Assembly: GCA_014885115.2 (NCBI GenBank) | Contig: WKLE02000403.1 | Location: 27,442-43,390, forward strand | DNA from: Asterionellopsis glacialis | Lineage: Eukaryota; Bacillariophyta; Plagiogrammaphyceae; Rhaphoneidales; Asterionellopsidaceae | DNA: 15,949 nucleotides | Reading direction: 5' to 3' | Shown: positions 1 through 9,073 of the stretch, one piece after another | Numbering within the stretch: the first letter of the stretch is position 1 | Layout of the letters: the number at the start of each line of letters is the position of its first letter | Notes under the pieces: generated by a model | What the model was told of the DNA's origin: nothing | The model's database searches: none | The model's input: only the letters and a program-made list of their open reading frames with translations | Program-made: the position numbers and the translations under genes

Positions 1-100
1 ATGTGGGTATCATGTATTAAGATGTTACTTTTTTCTGCATATTGTCACTTGATGGTATTGTTATTATCTGCAATACTTTGTAACAAAGTAAGTTCATTAC

Positions 101-120
101 TCCCTCCCTCCCTCCCTCCC
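101..120. repeat. (TCCC)5 microsatellite
   Basis: Five perfect tandem TCCC units, read directly, followed by a partial TCT. A nine-base C run lies about 30 bases downstream. Likely length-polymorphic; no function is implied. Confidence 0.9.
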
Positions 121-410
121 TCTGTAATCATGTATAGGGATTTATAAAGCCCCCCCCCTTCTTCCTACATTGGCATACAAAAGCTCAAAGGAAAATAATG
201 TACACAGGATAGGGATTAGTAGGGATTCAGAAAGGTCTGCCTCTTTTCTACATTGACCTATTATGAGAGGAACACAATAAAGGAACAAACAGATTGTCTT
301 GTTCTAGAGAAAAGGAGGTAAACCAACAAATTCCTTGACATCTAGTATGCTACATTAATATGCATGAAAACTATTATTAGTCCTAAAAGAATCTTTACAC
401 TACTCTTATG

Positions 411-717
411 TACAGTCCAGTCAACATGCACCAATAAGAAACGGGCCAATTTTTGCCAAGCTTGAATTTTAAAAAATCAGAACAACAAGCTTGCAATAAG
501 CAACATTTCTTATTCATGACTTAATTGTGATATCAAAAATACAAAAGAAGACAAATAATTTTTAACATTTACCATCTCTTTCTCAAATTTACTTGCTATG
601 ATATAATGTCATATAAGAAACAATTTAGAAAATCAAGCTTGAAATTTCATTTAAAAAGGCAAAATTTCAAGCTTGCCTCAGGAAGGCAAAGTTTCTTATT
701 GGTACATGTGGACTGTA
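411..717. repeat. Inverted-repeat structure, possible MITE-like remnant
   Basis: The arm at 424-442 (ACATGCACCAATAAGAAAC) is the reverse complement of 691-709 with one mismatch. Outside it, TACAGTCC at 411-418 is matched by GGACTGTA at 710-717, with a five-base offset on the left. The arms lie about 250 bases apart. The 14-base word CTACATTAATATGC occurs in direct orientation on both sides (350-363 and 736-749), but not flush with the arms, so it is not a clean target-site duplication. No transposase is present. The reading as a decayed non-autonomous DNA transposon is inference. Confidence 0.45.
634..675. repeat. 14-bp perfect inverted repeat, hairpin
   Basis: CAAGCTTGAAATTT at 634-647 is the exact reverse complement of AAATTTCAAGCTTG at 662-675, separated by 14 bases. 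It nests inside the larger inverted repeat at 411-717. Each arm contains the self-complementary octamer CAAGCTTG. The structure could form in single-stranded DNA or RNA; no function is visible. Confidence 0.8.
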
Positions 718-2248
718 ATATTTCATATCATTTCACTACATTAATATGCTCCAGAAGGGTATGGTTTTCATTACTCCTGTTAACAAAATGATGATCTTTT
801 TTTGTTGAAGTCTGAACAAATATCATTTTGCCTAAGCATTTTGTAGTTATTTTAACATACAAATGTACTACTATAAATAACGGCACTAATAGTAAACCTA
901 ACAAAACAGTTCTGAAGCAAAAGAAAGGCAAGGCCACAAAAGCTCTCTCCTAATATTGGTGTAGACCAGCTTCAGACTGCAGTTGTTCAAGAAATATTAG
1001 CAAAAAAAATCACTAAATATAATCTGCTTGTTTATGACCTACACCACTAGGACAGATTGTAAGGGTGAAGTACACACCTACTTCTTGAAATAATTTCTTT
1101 AACAATAAGAGTAAAAAATAATACATGAAGAATAAGGGAAATGTGCAAGTTCTCTGCTGATAACTATGTACAATAACAAGAAATATATCTAACAACATCA
1201 TTGCAGTCAAGACAGGTTGAACTGAATCTCATAATAAGAAAATATTTGTTCTTTCTAAAGGAATATTTATGCACAACATTTGTTCTCAGTATATTCTTAT
1301 AAATATATGTTGCAAGCTTGCTTCATTGTACATAGATGGAGAGAAAGCAGATGAACTTCTCAGAAATATTTTTCTGCACAAAAGATTTGGGTGGTTTACT
1401 TACCATCAATCTACTATCTCCAGCAATAGGACTGACATATATCCTTAATTTACTACTCAAGAAGTAGCTTGAACAATTTTTTTTACATACAAGGATTCAC
1501 ATACCAGCTCTAACATCATTTTGTATCAAACTTTGAGGTGGCAATAAATGATGACAGATGATGTGTGATAAATCTAATTTGTACTTTCCTCTATTAAGAA
1601 AAAATGTAATTATGTTGCTTTTTAAGAATTACAATGAAATAATTTGAACCTCTATGTGTACAAAGTGCATTGAGATAATGTACCATAAAATATTTCAAGC
1701 TTGAAGGGACACTGTCCAAAATGGGTGATAAAATCTAGATGAATTGCTATTTGTCATTTATGGCTAGTGGGAAAATGTATTGAGATGAGAATAAAAAGAA
1801 GAATGAGACTAGCTAGCACTGGCCAAGAAAATCATTTGCCTCCACAAAAAAAACAGCAAAAAGAATCACCCAGGAACGAATGATAGTACAAATTAATGCA
1901 TATTCTGTCCCTCAGGTTGCTTCTTAAAGTAGCAAGTAGTAGTGCAGCACAGGGATCATCACAGAATGTAAAGGTTTCTTGATCTGGCTGCCCACCAGCT
2001 TGGCAGACTACCAAAGTAAATCAATGCTCCTGGGTTGAGATTGCCTGGTACAAATTCTGTAAATGACTGTCAATGATAAAGACCAATCTAAAGAAATAAA
2101 TGCCACGAAAATCAAGTCACCAATCTCAGATTATATGTGATCTCTGGACATTTTAAAAAGGAGTAGAGTTTCCGACAAAGTTGATCAAATCTCAACGTAT
2201 CGAAGAGAAAATTTTGAAAAGTGAAATAGTCTAGTTACTATATCAATT

Positions 2249-2254
2249 TTTATT
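2249..2254 (-). terminator. Possible polyadenylation signal of the eIF2B delta gene
   Basis: The minus strand reads AATAAA here, about 78 bases past the stop codon of the eIF2B delta gene, a plausible distance for a 3' end signal. Many algal lineages do not depend strictly on AATAAA, and the flank is AT-rich, so a chance match is possible. Confidence 0.35.
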
Positions 2255-2331
2255 AGATAACGAGATCATCATGATTGTATCGTATATCACCGGAGAATAC
2301 ACTAAAAGGTCTTGCCAATAATGTTAAGAGA

Positions 2332-3723
2332 TCAATTTGCACGACCCTCTGGATTCAGCTCTCGCAGTAGCACTGCAACTGATGTAGGTGGGAGAATACC
2401 CATCTCCGTTACAATGCCACTTACCACATTAGACGGTGTCAAATCGTACAATAAATTCAGTAGCATAAGATTCTTTTGGTCACGATAGCCTTGCAAGTCT
2501 TTGGAAACAACAAACTGTGGAGAACCCAATTCATTCCCGGTAATACTTTCCAACTGAACTCTGTTGGACATTTTGTACGTTTCACAGCACACCAAAACAG
2601 GCTTGTTGGACGATTGAGCCAAAAGTGCTACACAAGCTGTCCCTACCCGACTCAAAACGCTACCATCGGACATTAAAGCAGATGCTCCTAAAAATACTTT
2701 GGTGACATCCTTCATGATGTACGATAGGGAATTCATCAGAATATAACAGCATTCGATTCCAGCTTCTCGCAAAGATTTCAATAACTGTTTACCCTCCAAA
2801 AGTGGACGAGAATCAGCTACAACTACACGAAATTTCTTTTCAGTTGAAGCTTTCTTCAACAACAATTCAACAACTGATGAGTGTGCGTAAGTTAGAATGA
2901 CATCACCATCCACAATTTTGGTCGATGCAAAGTCACTAATAACTTGATCAGCAAATTCTAAGCGTTCCTGAACATATGCCTTGGTAGTTTCCTGAAGCAT
3001 GGTAACCATTTCTTCTAAACTCATATCACGATCCAAGGAAGCAACTGCTGACTTGAGAAAGGTGAAGGCATTGCCCATACTGACGGAATGTGGGCGACAA
3101 TCTTCTGCCCAATACGAAAATGATGGTTTCAGGATGTGCTGATCAAGGTGAGCCCTAACATCTCTGCAATCTTTAGGAGGTTGATAATCTTCAAGAACGT
3201 CACTGAAACATTCAAGCATTGTCCGGCAGCGAGCATTACCCCCCCGGATTCGACCAGAAGCATACAATAAACCCAGCTCCAAAACTTTTGGATGAAGATC
3301 CTTGTGTTGTTTCGTTCCTAGCGAAGCCCCTGAAAACCCTTCTTCGTACTCGCCCATATCACGAGCTGGAGGAAGATGTGAAAAAATTGATTCTGATTCA
3401 GTTTTAGTGGGTTGGTGTTCTTCCTTTTGACTTTCTTCCTTTTTCGATGGTTGCTGTTGTTGTTGTTGCTGCTGCTGTTGCTGTGCCGATTGCTTTTTGT
3501 TTCCACTGCCACCAGAAGCTTGCTGCTGCTGCTGGTCCTTGGGTTGTTTCTTTGCTCCGCCACCAGCTTTTCCGTCTCCCCCCTTTCCAGCAGCCTTAGC
3601 AGCTCGTTGTGCTTCTTGCAAAGCGCGTCGTTCAGCTTTTGTTAGTTTCGGTTTCTTAGGAGGAACTACCAAACCCTCCGGCTTTTCCTTCTTTGCTTTT
3701 CCTCCATCCTTCTCATTCGCCAT
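2332..3723 (-). CDS. EIF2B4: Translation initiation factor eIF2B, delta subunit
   Basis: This is a regulatory subunit of eIF2B, the decameric cytosolic exchange factor that converts eIF2-GDP to eIF2-GTP. In the family, the alpha, beta and delta subunits form the core that senses phosphorylated eIF2alpha. The 463 residues form one uninterrupted frame from an ATG. Residues 1-110 are a low-complexity tail with a basic helical stretch (about 24-46) and glutamine runs at 64-68 and 81-91. A short SHLPP segment near 115-119 resembles the junction before the conserved domain in other delta subunits. The IF-2B domain spans about 140-463, with GGNARC near 161-166, VVVADSRPLLEG near 300-311, GSVLSRVGTA near 354-363, VLVCCETYK near 376-384, NELG at 397-400 and LLYDLTP near 424-430. 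The CCETYK and NELG segments favour delta over alpha, beta or MTNA. Human delta is somewhat longer, mainly in the variable tail. The gene is divergent from DHX8. Confidence 0.95.
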   Translation of the reverse strand: MANEKDGGKAKKEKPEGLVVPPKKPKLTKAERRALQEAQRAAKAAGKGGDGKAGGGAKKQPKDQQQQQASGGSGNKKQSAQQQQQQQQQQQPSKKEESQKEEHQPTKTESESIFSHLPPARDMGEYEEGFSGASLGTKQHKDLHPKVLELGLLYASGRIRGGNARCRTMLECFSDVLEDYQPPKDCRDVRAHLDQHILKPSFSYWAEDCRPHSVSMGNAFTFLKSAVASLDRDMSLEEMVTMLQETTKAYVQERLEFADQVISDFASTKIVDGDVILTYAHSSVVELLLKKASTEKKFRVVVADSRPLLEGKQLLKSLREAGIECCYILMNSLSYIMKDVTKVFLGASALMSDGSVLSRVGTACVALLAQSSNKPVLVCCETYKMSNRVQLESITGNELGSPQFVVSKDLQGYRDQKNLMLLNLLYDLTPSNVVSGIVTEMGILPPTSVAVLLRELNPEGRAN

Positions 3724-4411
3724 GCTTGAAATTTTATTGAAGATTTTTTTAACCTTTTAAACTAATCAAATGTCTTTATGAATACTTTTCGCACGAGCGA
3801 ATTGGAACTGATTGGTACAAATTTTCTAGAGGTGTAGACAACACAATGAAGTCTGAATTGTGGATATGATGGGGCTCTGGATGATCAAGAGATGCGCGAG
3901 ACATGAGACGTGTGCAAATCCACGTTGTCTGATGAATGGCACCATCAAAACTAATCTAAACCATTATTTCACCATGGTCCACCGTCTGCCTGTGTTACGC
4001 AGAGTTCAGGTCACAAGTCTCTCCTCAAATTTTTTTCAATCGGTTTCCGTTCGTCCTCCACCCGCTAATGAGCCTTGGTCCCTCCATCTCCGAGAACGAA
4101 TTTTTTTGGTGCATACAACATCATCTCACATCTCGCCATGTCGCTCCCTCGCTGTTCATTATTTTTTGCTGTAGAGTCCCAGTCCAAGTCTGTCCCCGGA
4201 CTGTTGTCGATGTTCAGGCAAGGTCTCGTGTCGTGTCTCCCCTGAACTCCTGTGAAGTGTTTTGCTGTCACAATCATTGCTCGAGATAACTCCTCGGATA
4301 CACACGACAACCACTGATATAAACGATTCTGTAACCCATCTTTAACTAAACACCCCTATAGCTCTTGAAAAGGAAACCAGATAGATAGACAGTTAATTGA
4401 TCAAAAGCACA
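3724..4411. promoter_or_regulatory. Divergent intergenic region between eIF2B delta and DHX8
   Basis: These 688 bases separate the ATGs of two genes transcribed away from each other, so they must hold both 5' leaders and either two promoters or one bidirectional promoter. I see no clear TATA box or operator. Several short overlapping open frames occur on both strands (for example 3860-4174 plus and 4065-4310 minus), none with a recognisable product and the first starting at GTG. A short GATA-type run (AGATAGATAGACAG, about 4380-4393) sits just upstream of the DHX8 start. An in-frame TAA at 4394-4396 precedes the DHX8 ATG. Confidence 0.6.
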
Positions 4412-7400
4412 ATGGGGAAGGATTCGAAGAAGGCTTTGACCGCCATAGAAAGACTGCAAGCTCTTAATCTTGTGTCGCGCGTAAGCTCGGAGCTATCACA
4501 GCATCTAGGATTGGAAGACAAAACTCTTGCTGAATTTGTGATTTCCCTTGCTGAATCAGACTTGAAAAGCTTTCTCAAATCGGGGGGGAAAGATTTAAAT
4601 CGGTCAGTGGAAGTGGCTCAGGAGTTCCGTAAAAAACTTGCAGAGAATGGTGCTGCTGATGTACCTTTGAGTTTGGTATCACATTTACTACAACTCGTTT
4701 TGGATACCAGTCCTCGCATAGCACGAATCCAGTCTAGTCTCGAAAAGAAACGAAAAAAGAAAATGCTAGCCGAGGGGGGTGGTGATGGCGGAGGTGAATC
4801 ACGTGTCATGAGTACGATCGAAGCGTCGGCAAGAAAGAAAGAGTTGGAGTCATCCTTTCCAGGGTTGGCAGTACCAAATCTTACTAGTTCAGTGCCACTC
4901 GAGGGTGATTTTCACGAATACAGCAAAGACGAGTTAGATTCTCAAAAGGATAGAAAGAGAAAAAGTCAAGACGAAGTGGCGAGGCATATTGTAGAAGATA
5001 CAAGTCGACGTCGGGGTGTCTCGAATTTACCTGCCTGGATGACCAAGACACCAGGAGAAGGAAATGGTAGCGATGTACAGGCCCATAAAAAAAGTCGATC
5101 GAACGAACCCGAAATGCATGGTATTTACCATGGGGAGATTAAAAAAATTCTGGATTTTGGGATGAATGTAGAATTGCAACAATTTCAAAAGGAAGGTTTT
5201 GTCCAAAATTCACAGGTGGCCAAGACGCGTGTTAACCATGCATCTGAAGCAGGATTTAAACGAAATCAACAAGTTTGGGTTAAGGTCATCTCACTCAGTA
5301 GTCAAAAGATGATGTTGAGCACCAAGGACGTTGACCAGAAAACTGGTCGCGATTTGATGCCCTATCGTTCTGTAGCACATGCTGATACCCTTACAGACCG
5401 TCGTCCGCCGGGTGAGGACGCTGGTGTGGTACACCCCGGTCTAGACGTCGCAGCATTGAAACGGCGAGAGGATGAAGAAGAGTCACGATTACAATTACAA
5501 AGGAGCAATAACTTGGCACGAAATGAAGCAGATAGTGGAACTACCGTCCGAAGAAAAAAACAACTAACAGAACAGGAGCTATATGAAGCTCAGCAACTCA
5601 TCCGATCAGGTGTGTTGCCAGTGGAACAATATCCTACATACGATGCAGAAGGTGGTATGGGAATGTTGGCTGTCGAAGAAACAGAAGAAGAGACAGAAGT
5701 TGATCTTGCTGAAGTAGAACCAGCTTTTCTGAAAGGTCAAACTCGTCGGAGTGGACGTGATTTAAGCCCAGTTCGGATTGTTCGGAATCCTGATGGCTCC
5801 TTACAGCGGGCAGCTATGCAGCAATCACAACTTGCCAAGGAACGTCGAGAGTTACGCCAGGCACAAGCTCAACAGTTGATTGATTCTATCCCAAAAGACT
5901 TGAATCGTCCTTGGGAGGATCCTCTTCCAGAAGCTGGAGAACGGCATTTTGCGCAGGAATTGCGAAGTATCAACATGAGTTCATTCGATGGAGCGCCCGA
6001 ATGGAAACAAAAGGCTGAGAACAAAACTCTTTCATACGGTATCATATCAAGCAAAAGTATCAAGGAGCAAAGAGAAGGTTTACCTATTTATAGATTGAAA
6101 AATGAACTCATGGGGGCCATTGCAAATAACCAGGTATTGGTCGTTATTGGTGAGACCGGGTCCGGTAAAACAACACAAATGACACAGTATATGGTCGAGC
6201 TGGGGCTGACTAAGAATGGAATTATTGGTTGTACGCAACCTCGTCGTGTAGCTGCAGTTTCCGTCGCAAAGCGCGTTGCTGAAGAGTATGGATGTGCACT
6301 GGGAGAGCAGGTTGGTTACAATATCCGTTTCGAAGATGTTACATCGAAAGAAACCATTATCAAGTATATGACAGATGGTATGCTTATGCGAGAATACTTG
6401 GCTGATAACGATCTGCGTCGTTATTCTGCTCTTATGCTTGACGAAGCTCACGAACGTACAATCCACACGGATGTTCTCTTTGGTTTGCTCAAAGATCTGT
6501 GTCGCCGACGACCGGATCTAAAAATTATTGTGACAAGTGCGACCTTGGATGCTGAAAAATTTTCAACCTATTTCTTTGAAAGTCCTATATTTACAATTCC
6601 GGGCAGAACATTCCCAGTAGAAATTTTGTACACAAAGGAACCGGAAAGCGACTACCTTGATGCTGCCCTAATTACAGTAATGCAGATACACTTGTCGGAA
6701 CCAGCTGGTGATATTCTTGTATTTCTTACCGGTCAAGAAGAAATCGATACCTGTTGCGAAACACTATATACGCGTATGCAGGCATTAGGGGACTTGGCAC
6801 CTGAACTTATTGTGCTACCAGTTTATTCTGCCTTGCCATCCGAAATGCAGTCTCGTATTTTCGAGCCAGCACCACCCGGTGCTCGTAAATGTGTCGTGGC
6901 TACTAATATTGCGGAAGCCTCTTTGACCATTGATGGCATTTATTATGTTGTCGACCCAGGATTTTGTAAACAAAAGGCTTTCAACGCCAAGCTTGGTATG
7001 GACTCGCTCATTGTTACCCCCATTTCTCAGGCTTCAGCTAGGCAACGAGCTGGACGTGCCGGTCGAACTGGCCCTGGCAAGTGTTACAGATTGTATACCG
7101 AAGTTGCTTACAAGACAGAAATGGTAGCAACCAATATTCCTGAAATTCAAAGAACGAATCTTGGTAATGTTGTACTTCAACTGAAAGCTATGGGAATCAA
7201 TGACTTGTTGGGTTTTGATTTCATGGATCCACCTCCAGTTGCAACATTAGTTGGTGCCATGGAGTCTCTTCATGCACTGGGAGCATTAGACGATGAGGGA
7301 CTTTTGACTAGATTGGGTAGAAAAATGGCCGAGTTTCCACTGGAGCCAAACTTATCGAAAATGCTGATATTGTCTGTGGACCTCGGTTGTTCGGAAGAGA

Positions 7401-8044
7401 TTTTGACGATAACAGCATTATTGAGTGTTGAAAATCCTTTCTATCGACCGAAGGACAAACAGGCCCAAGCTGACATGAAAAAAGCAAAGTTCCACCAAGC
7501 TGAGGGAGATCATCTAACCCTACTGACTGTTTACAAGGCATGGGAGGCAGCAAAATTCAGCAACCCGTGGTGTTTTGAAAACTTCATTCAAGCTCGTAGT
7601 ATGAGACGCGCCCAAGATGTTCGTAAGCAGCTGGTTACCATCATGGATCGTTACAAACTTGACTTGATCAGTGCGGGGAAAAACTACAAAAAGATTTGTA
7701 AAGCAATCACAGCTGGATTTTTTACGCATGCAGCGAAGAAAGATCCTCAGGAGGGATATCGCACCTTGGTTGATCAAAATCCTGTCTACATTCATCCGTC
7801 ATCAGCGATTTTCAACAAGAATCCAGAATGGGTAATATACCATGAGTTAGTGCTTACAACAAAAGAATACATGAGAAACATCATGGTGATTGATGCAAAA
7901 TGGCTTATTGAGTTAGCTCCTGCTTTCTATAAATCGGCGGATCCAAACAAGATGACCCGTGCTAAACGAAGGGAAAAGATTGAACCGTTACATGATAGGT
8001 TCAATCCGAAGGACTCGTGGCGTTTGTCCAAACGGAAGGGATAA
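4412..8044 (+). CDS. DHX8: Spliceosomal DEAH-box RNA helicase DHX8/Prp22
   Basis: This nuclear ATP-dependent RNA helicase is, by family knowledge, the factor that releases spliced mRNA from the post-catalytic spliceosome and proofreads exon ligation. The start is the ATG at 4412. The open frame extends five codons upstream only through a TTG, and an in-frame TAA precedes that. The product is 1210 residues, close to human DHX8. Residues about 10-90 match the Prp22 N-terminal region (LAEFVISLAE). An S1 RNA-binding domain lies near 235-312 and ends in STKDVDQKTGRDL, a Prp22 hallmark. The linker carries the family segment LSPVRIVRNPDGSL near 450-463. The helicase core has GETGSGKT (580-587), DEAH (677-680), SAT (709-711), TGQEEID near 773, TNIAEASLTID near 831 and QRAGRAGR (878-885). 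Helicase-associated and OB-fold regions follow to the end. There is no intron or disruption. The S1 domain separates it from Prp2, Prp16 and Prp43. Confidence 0.97.
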   Translation: MGKDSKKALTAIERLQALNLVSRVSSELSQHLGLEDKTLAEFVISLAESDLKSFLKSGGKDLNRSVEVAQEFRKKLAENGAADVPLSLVSHLLQLVLDTSPRIARIQSSLEKKRKKKMLAEGGGDGGGESRVMSTIEASARKKELESSFPGLAVPNLTSSVPLEGDFHEYSKDELDSQKDRKRKSQDEVARHIVEDTSRRRGVSNLPAWMTKTPGEGNGSDVQAHKKSRSNEPEMHGIYHGEIKKILDFGMNVELQQFQKEGFVQNSQVAKTRVNHASEAGFKRNQQVWVKVISLSSQKMMLSTKDVDQKTGRDLMPYRSVAHADTLTDRRPPGEDAGVVHPGLDVAALKRREDEEESRLQLQRSNNLARNEADSGTTVRRKKQLTEQELYEAQQLIRSGVLPVEQYPTYDAEGGMGMLAVEETEEETEVDLAEVEPAFLKGQTRRSGRDLSPVRIVRNPDGSLQRAAMQQSQLAKERRELRQAQAQQLIDSIPKDLNRPWEDPLPEAGERHFAQELRSINMSSFDGAPEWKQKAENKTLSYGIISSKSIKEQREGLPIYRLKNELMGAIANNQVLVVIGETGSGKTTQMTQYMVELGLTKNGIIGCTQPRRVAAVSVAKRVAEEYGCALGEQVGYNIRFEDVTSKETIIKYMTDGMLMREYLADNDLRRYSALMLDEAHERTIHTDVLFGLLKDLCRRRPDLKIIVTSATLDAEKFSTYFFESPIFTIPGRTFPVEILYTKEPESDYLDAALITVMQIHLSEPAGDILVFLTGQEEIDTCCETLYTRMQALGDLAPELIVLPVYSALPSEMQSRIFEPAPPGARKCVVATNIAEASLTIDGIYYVVDPGFCKQKAFNAKLGMDSLIVTPISQASARQRAGRAGRTGPGKCYRLYTEVAYKTEMVATNIPEIQRTNLGNVVLQLKAMGINDLLGFDFMDPPPVATLVGAMESLHALGALDDEGLLTRLGRKMAEFPLEPNLSKMLILSVDLGCSEEILTITALLSVENPFYRPKDKQAQADMKKAKFHQAEGDHLTLLTVYKAWEAAKFSNPWCFENFIQARSMRRAQDVRKQLVTIMDRYKLDLISAGKNYKKICKAITAGFFTHAAKKDPQEGYRTLVDQNPVYIHPSSAIFNKNPEWVIYHELVLTTKEYMRNIMVIDAKWLIELAPAFYKSADPNKMTRAKRREKIEPLHDRFNPKDSWRLSKRKG

Positions 8045-8112
8045 TTGTTTTTCGAACACTAATAATGAGAAAGCTAATCGATCGATTTTTTTTAATCTTG
8101 CACTGAAGAATC
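8045..8112. other. Short convergent 3' junction
   Basis: Only 68 bases separate the stop codon of DHX8 (plus) from that of the unknown gene (minus, stop TAA at 8113-8115). Both 3' untranslated regions must fit here or run into the opposite gene, so overlapping antisense transcripts are likely. No AATAAA is seen on the plus strand of this interval. Confidence 0.6.
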
Positions 8113-8532
8113 TTACGTGTTCATACATTTTCGCTTGTAACCAGAAAGGGGATAAAAGCCGTTTACACCGCCGAAACGTTGTCCACGATGAAATTTAGGG
8201 TAATCGTCCCGAACCGCTTCTCTGGCTCTCTTTTTCTCACTACTACCATACGCCGTAGGTTGTTCCATTCTATTCTTCTCGGGAGTGATGAAACCATCAT
8301 TGACGAACAACACCTTGGACACGCTGGACAAATTTCTGATTGTACTGGAATATGTCTTGGATTCTACCTGGGAATTCTTTTGTTGTTGTTGCATCAGCTC
8401 CCTACTGCTAAGATCGTTCGTCCCACCATGGGAAATTAATGTAGCACTTCGAGCTTCCGTTTCTGCTGTCAACGTACAGAGCTTGCCTTGGAGTTCATCG
8501 CCGAAAAGACAGTTCTCATAAGGATGATCCAT
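8113..8532 (-). CDS. Hypothetical protein, 139 residues
   Basis: I do not recognise this protein. It is one uninterrupted frame from an ATG to a TAA. Its codons vary mainly at third positions, as in the neighbouring genes, which makes it look truly coding and not a shadow; it overlaps no other gene. The product is hydrophilic, with no signal peptide or membrane segment visible. It has a short glutamine run (QQQQ near residues 48-51), a serine- and threonine-rich middle (about 53-72), and a C-terminal half with basic and aromatic residues (EKKRAREAVRDD near 98-109, then KFHRGQRFGGVNGFYPLSGY near 112-131). The C-terminal part looks the more conserved and could bind nucleic acid or a partner, but that is a guess. 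It converges on DHX8 and diverges from POP5. A missed upstream exon is possible. Confidence 0.65.
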   Translation of the reverse strand: MDHPYENCLFGDELQGKLCTLTAETEARSATLISHGGTNDLSSRELMQQQQKNSQVESKTYSSTIRNLSSVSKVLFVNDGFITPEKNRMEQPTAYGSSEKKRAREAVRDDYPKFHRGQRFGGVNGFYPLSGYKRKCMNT

Positions 8533-9073
8533 TGTTTTATGTATATCGTTTATGTATGGATGAATGACACAGGTTTATAAGTGAAGACTTTTGCTATTTC
8601 CAATTTGAAAAAAATGTGAGCCGGGGAATGTCAGTATGACAGCACTTACCTACAAAATTAAAATTGTTTTTCAAGTTTTTCTTTGTTTTGCAGTTTTTTA
8701 CTGTTGCAACATTTTTTAAATATTTACAGATTTTCCCGCTAACAAACAAGGACTCATACCCTATAAAAAGTGTCTTATAAACTACAAACAATATGATGTA
8801 TAAATGGTTCGTGGCTTTGGTAGAGAGCCGCAGAGGAGACTTGTTCTCTTCATCTCCATTGGCGAGAAAAGAAGCAAAGGAACAAGTTGTTAGTAAGTAG
8901 GTCTCTCTCTAGAGACAGTGTGATGTCTAACAATCTCGCTGTCGGACACCATTGACAAGCTCAAAGCATTGCATCACAACCAGCTATTCCTGCAACTGTC
9001 TCGAGATAAAACTGCTTTCGTACACGAGATTAAACACACTTGGCAATTTACTTCACGGGGACTTTGAATCATA
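8533..9073. promoter_or_regulatory. Divergent intergenic region between the unknown gene and POP5
   Basis: These 541 bases separate two start codons pointing away from each other. The left part (about 8580-8800) is very AT-rich, with homopolymer runs. The right part has a more mixed composition and contains a small inverted repeat, GTCTCT CTCT AGAGAC, near 8901-8916. No defined promoter element can be assigned. The open frame at 8594-8791 on the minus strand is low-complexity and is not credible as a gene. Confidence 0.5.

Larger units (their letters stand above)
1..2331. other. AT-rich intergenic region, no supportable gene
   Basis: No open frame here looks like a protein. The longest are about 60-70 codons, have no recognisable motif, and one (1832-2014, minus) begins at TTG rather than ATG. 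The region holds a TCCC microsatellite, a nine-base C run at 150-158, a nested inverted-repeat structure at 411-717 and six CAAGCTTG palindromes between 457 and 1703. The last 80 or so bases are the 3' flank of the eIF2B delta gene on the minus strand. An untranslated exon or a non-coding RNA could lie here unseen. Confidence 0.6.

Noticed and set aside
1832..2014. 60-codon cysteine-rich minus-strand frame
   Set aside because: It starts at TTG, is short, and has no recognisable motif.
3412..3760. Leucine- and cysteine-rich frames opposite the eIF2B delta tail
   Set aside because: They are the antisense of the glutamine- and lysine-rich tail; their composition follows from the repeats.
3860..4174. 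104-codon frame in the divergent region
   Set aside because: It begins at GTG, has no recognisable domain, and other frames on both strands are open over the same bases.
4397..4411. Start of DHX8 at TTG 4397
   Set aside because: Nuclear genes start at ATG; the first in-frame ATG is 4412, the preceding TAA closes the frame, and the conserved region begins only after this ATG.
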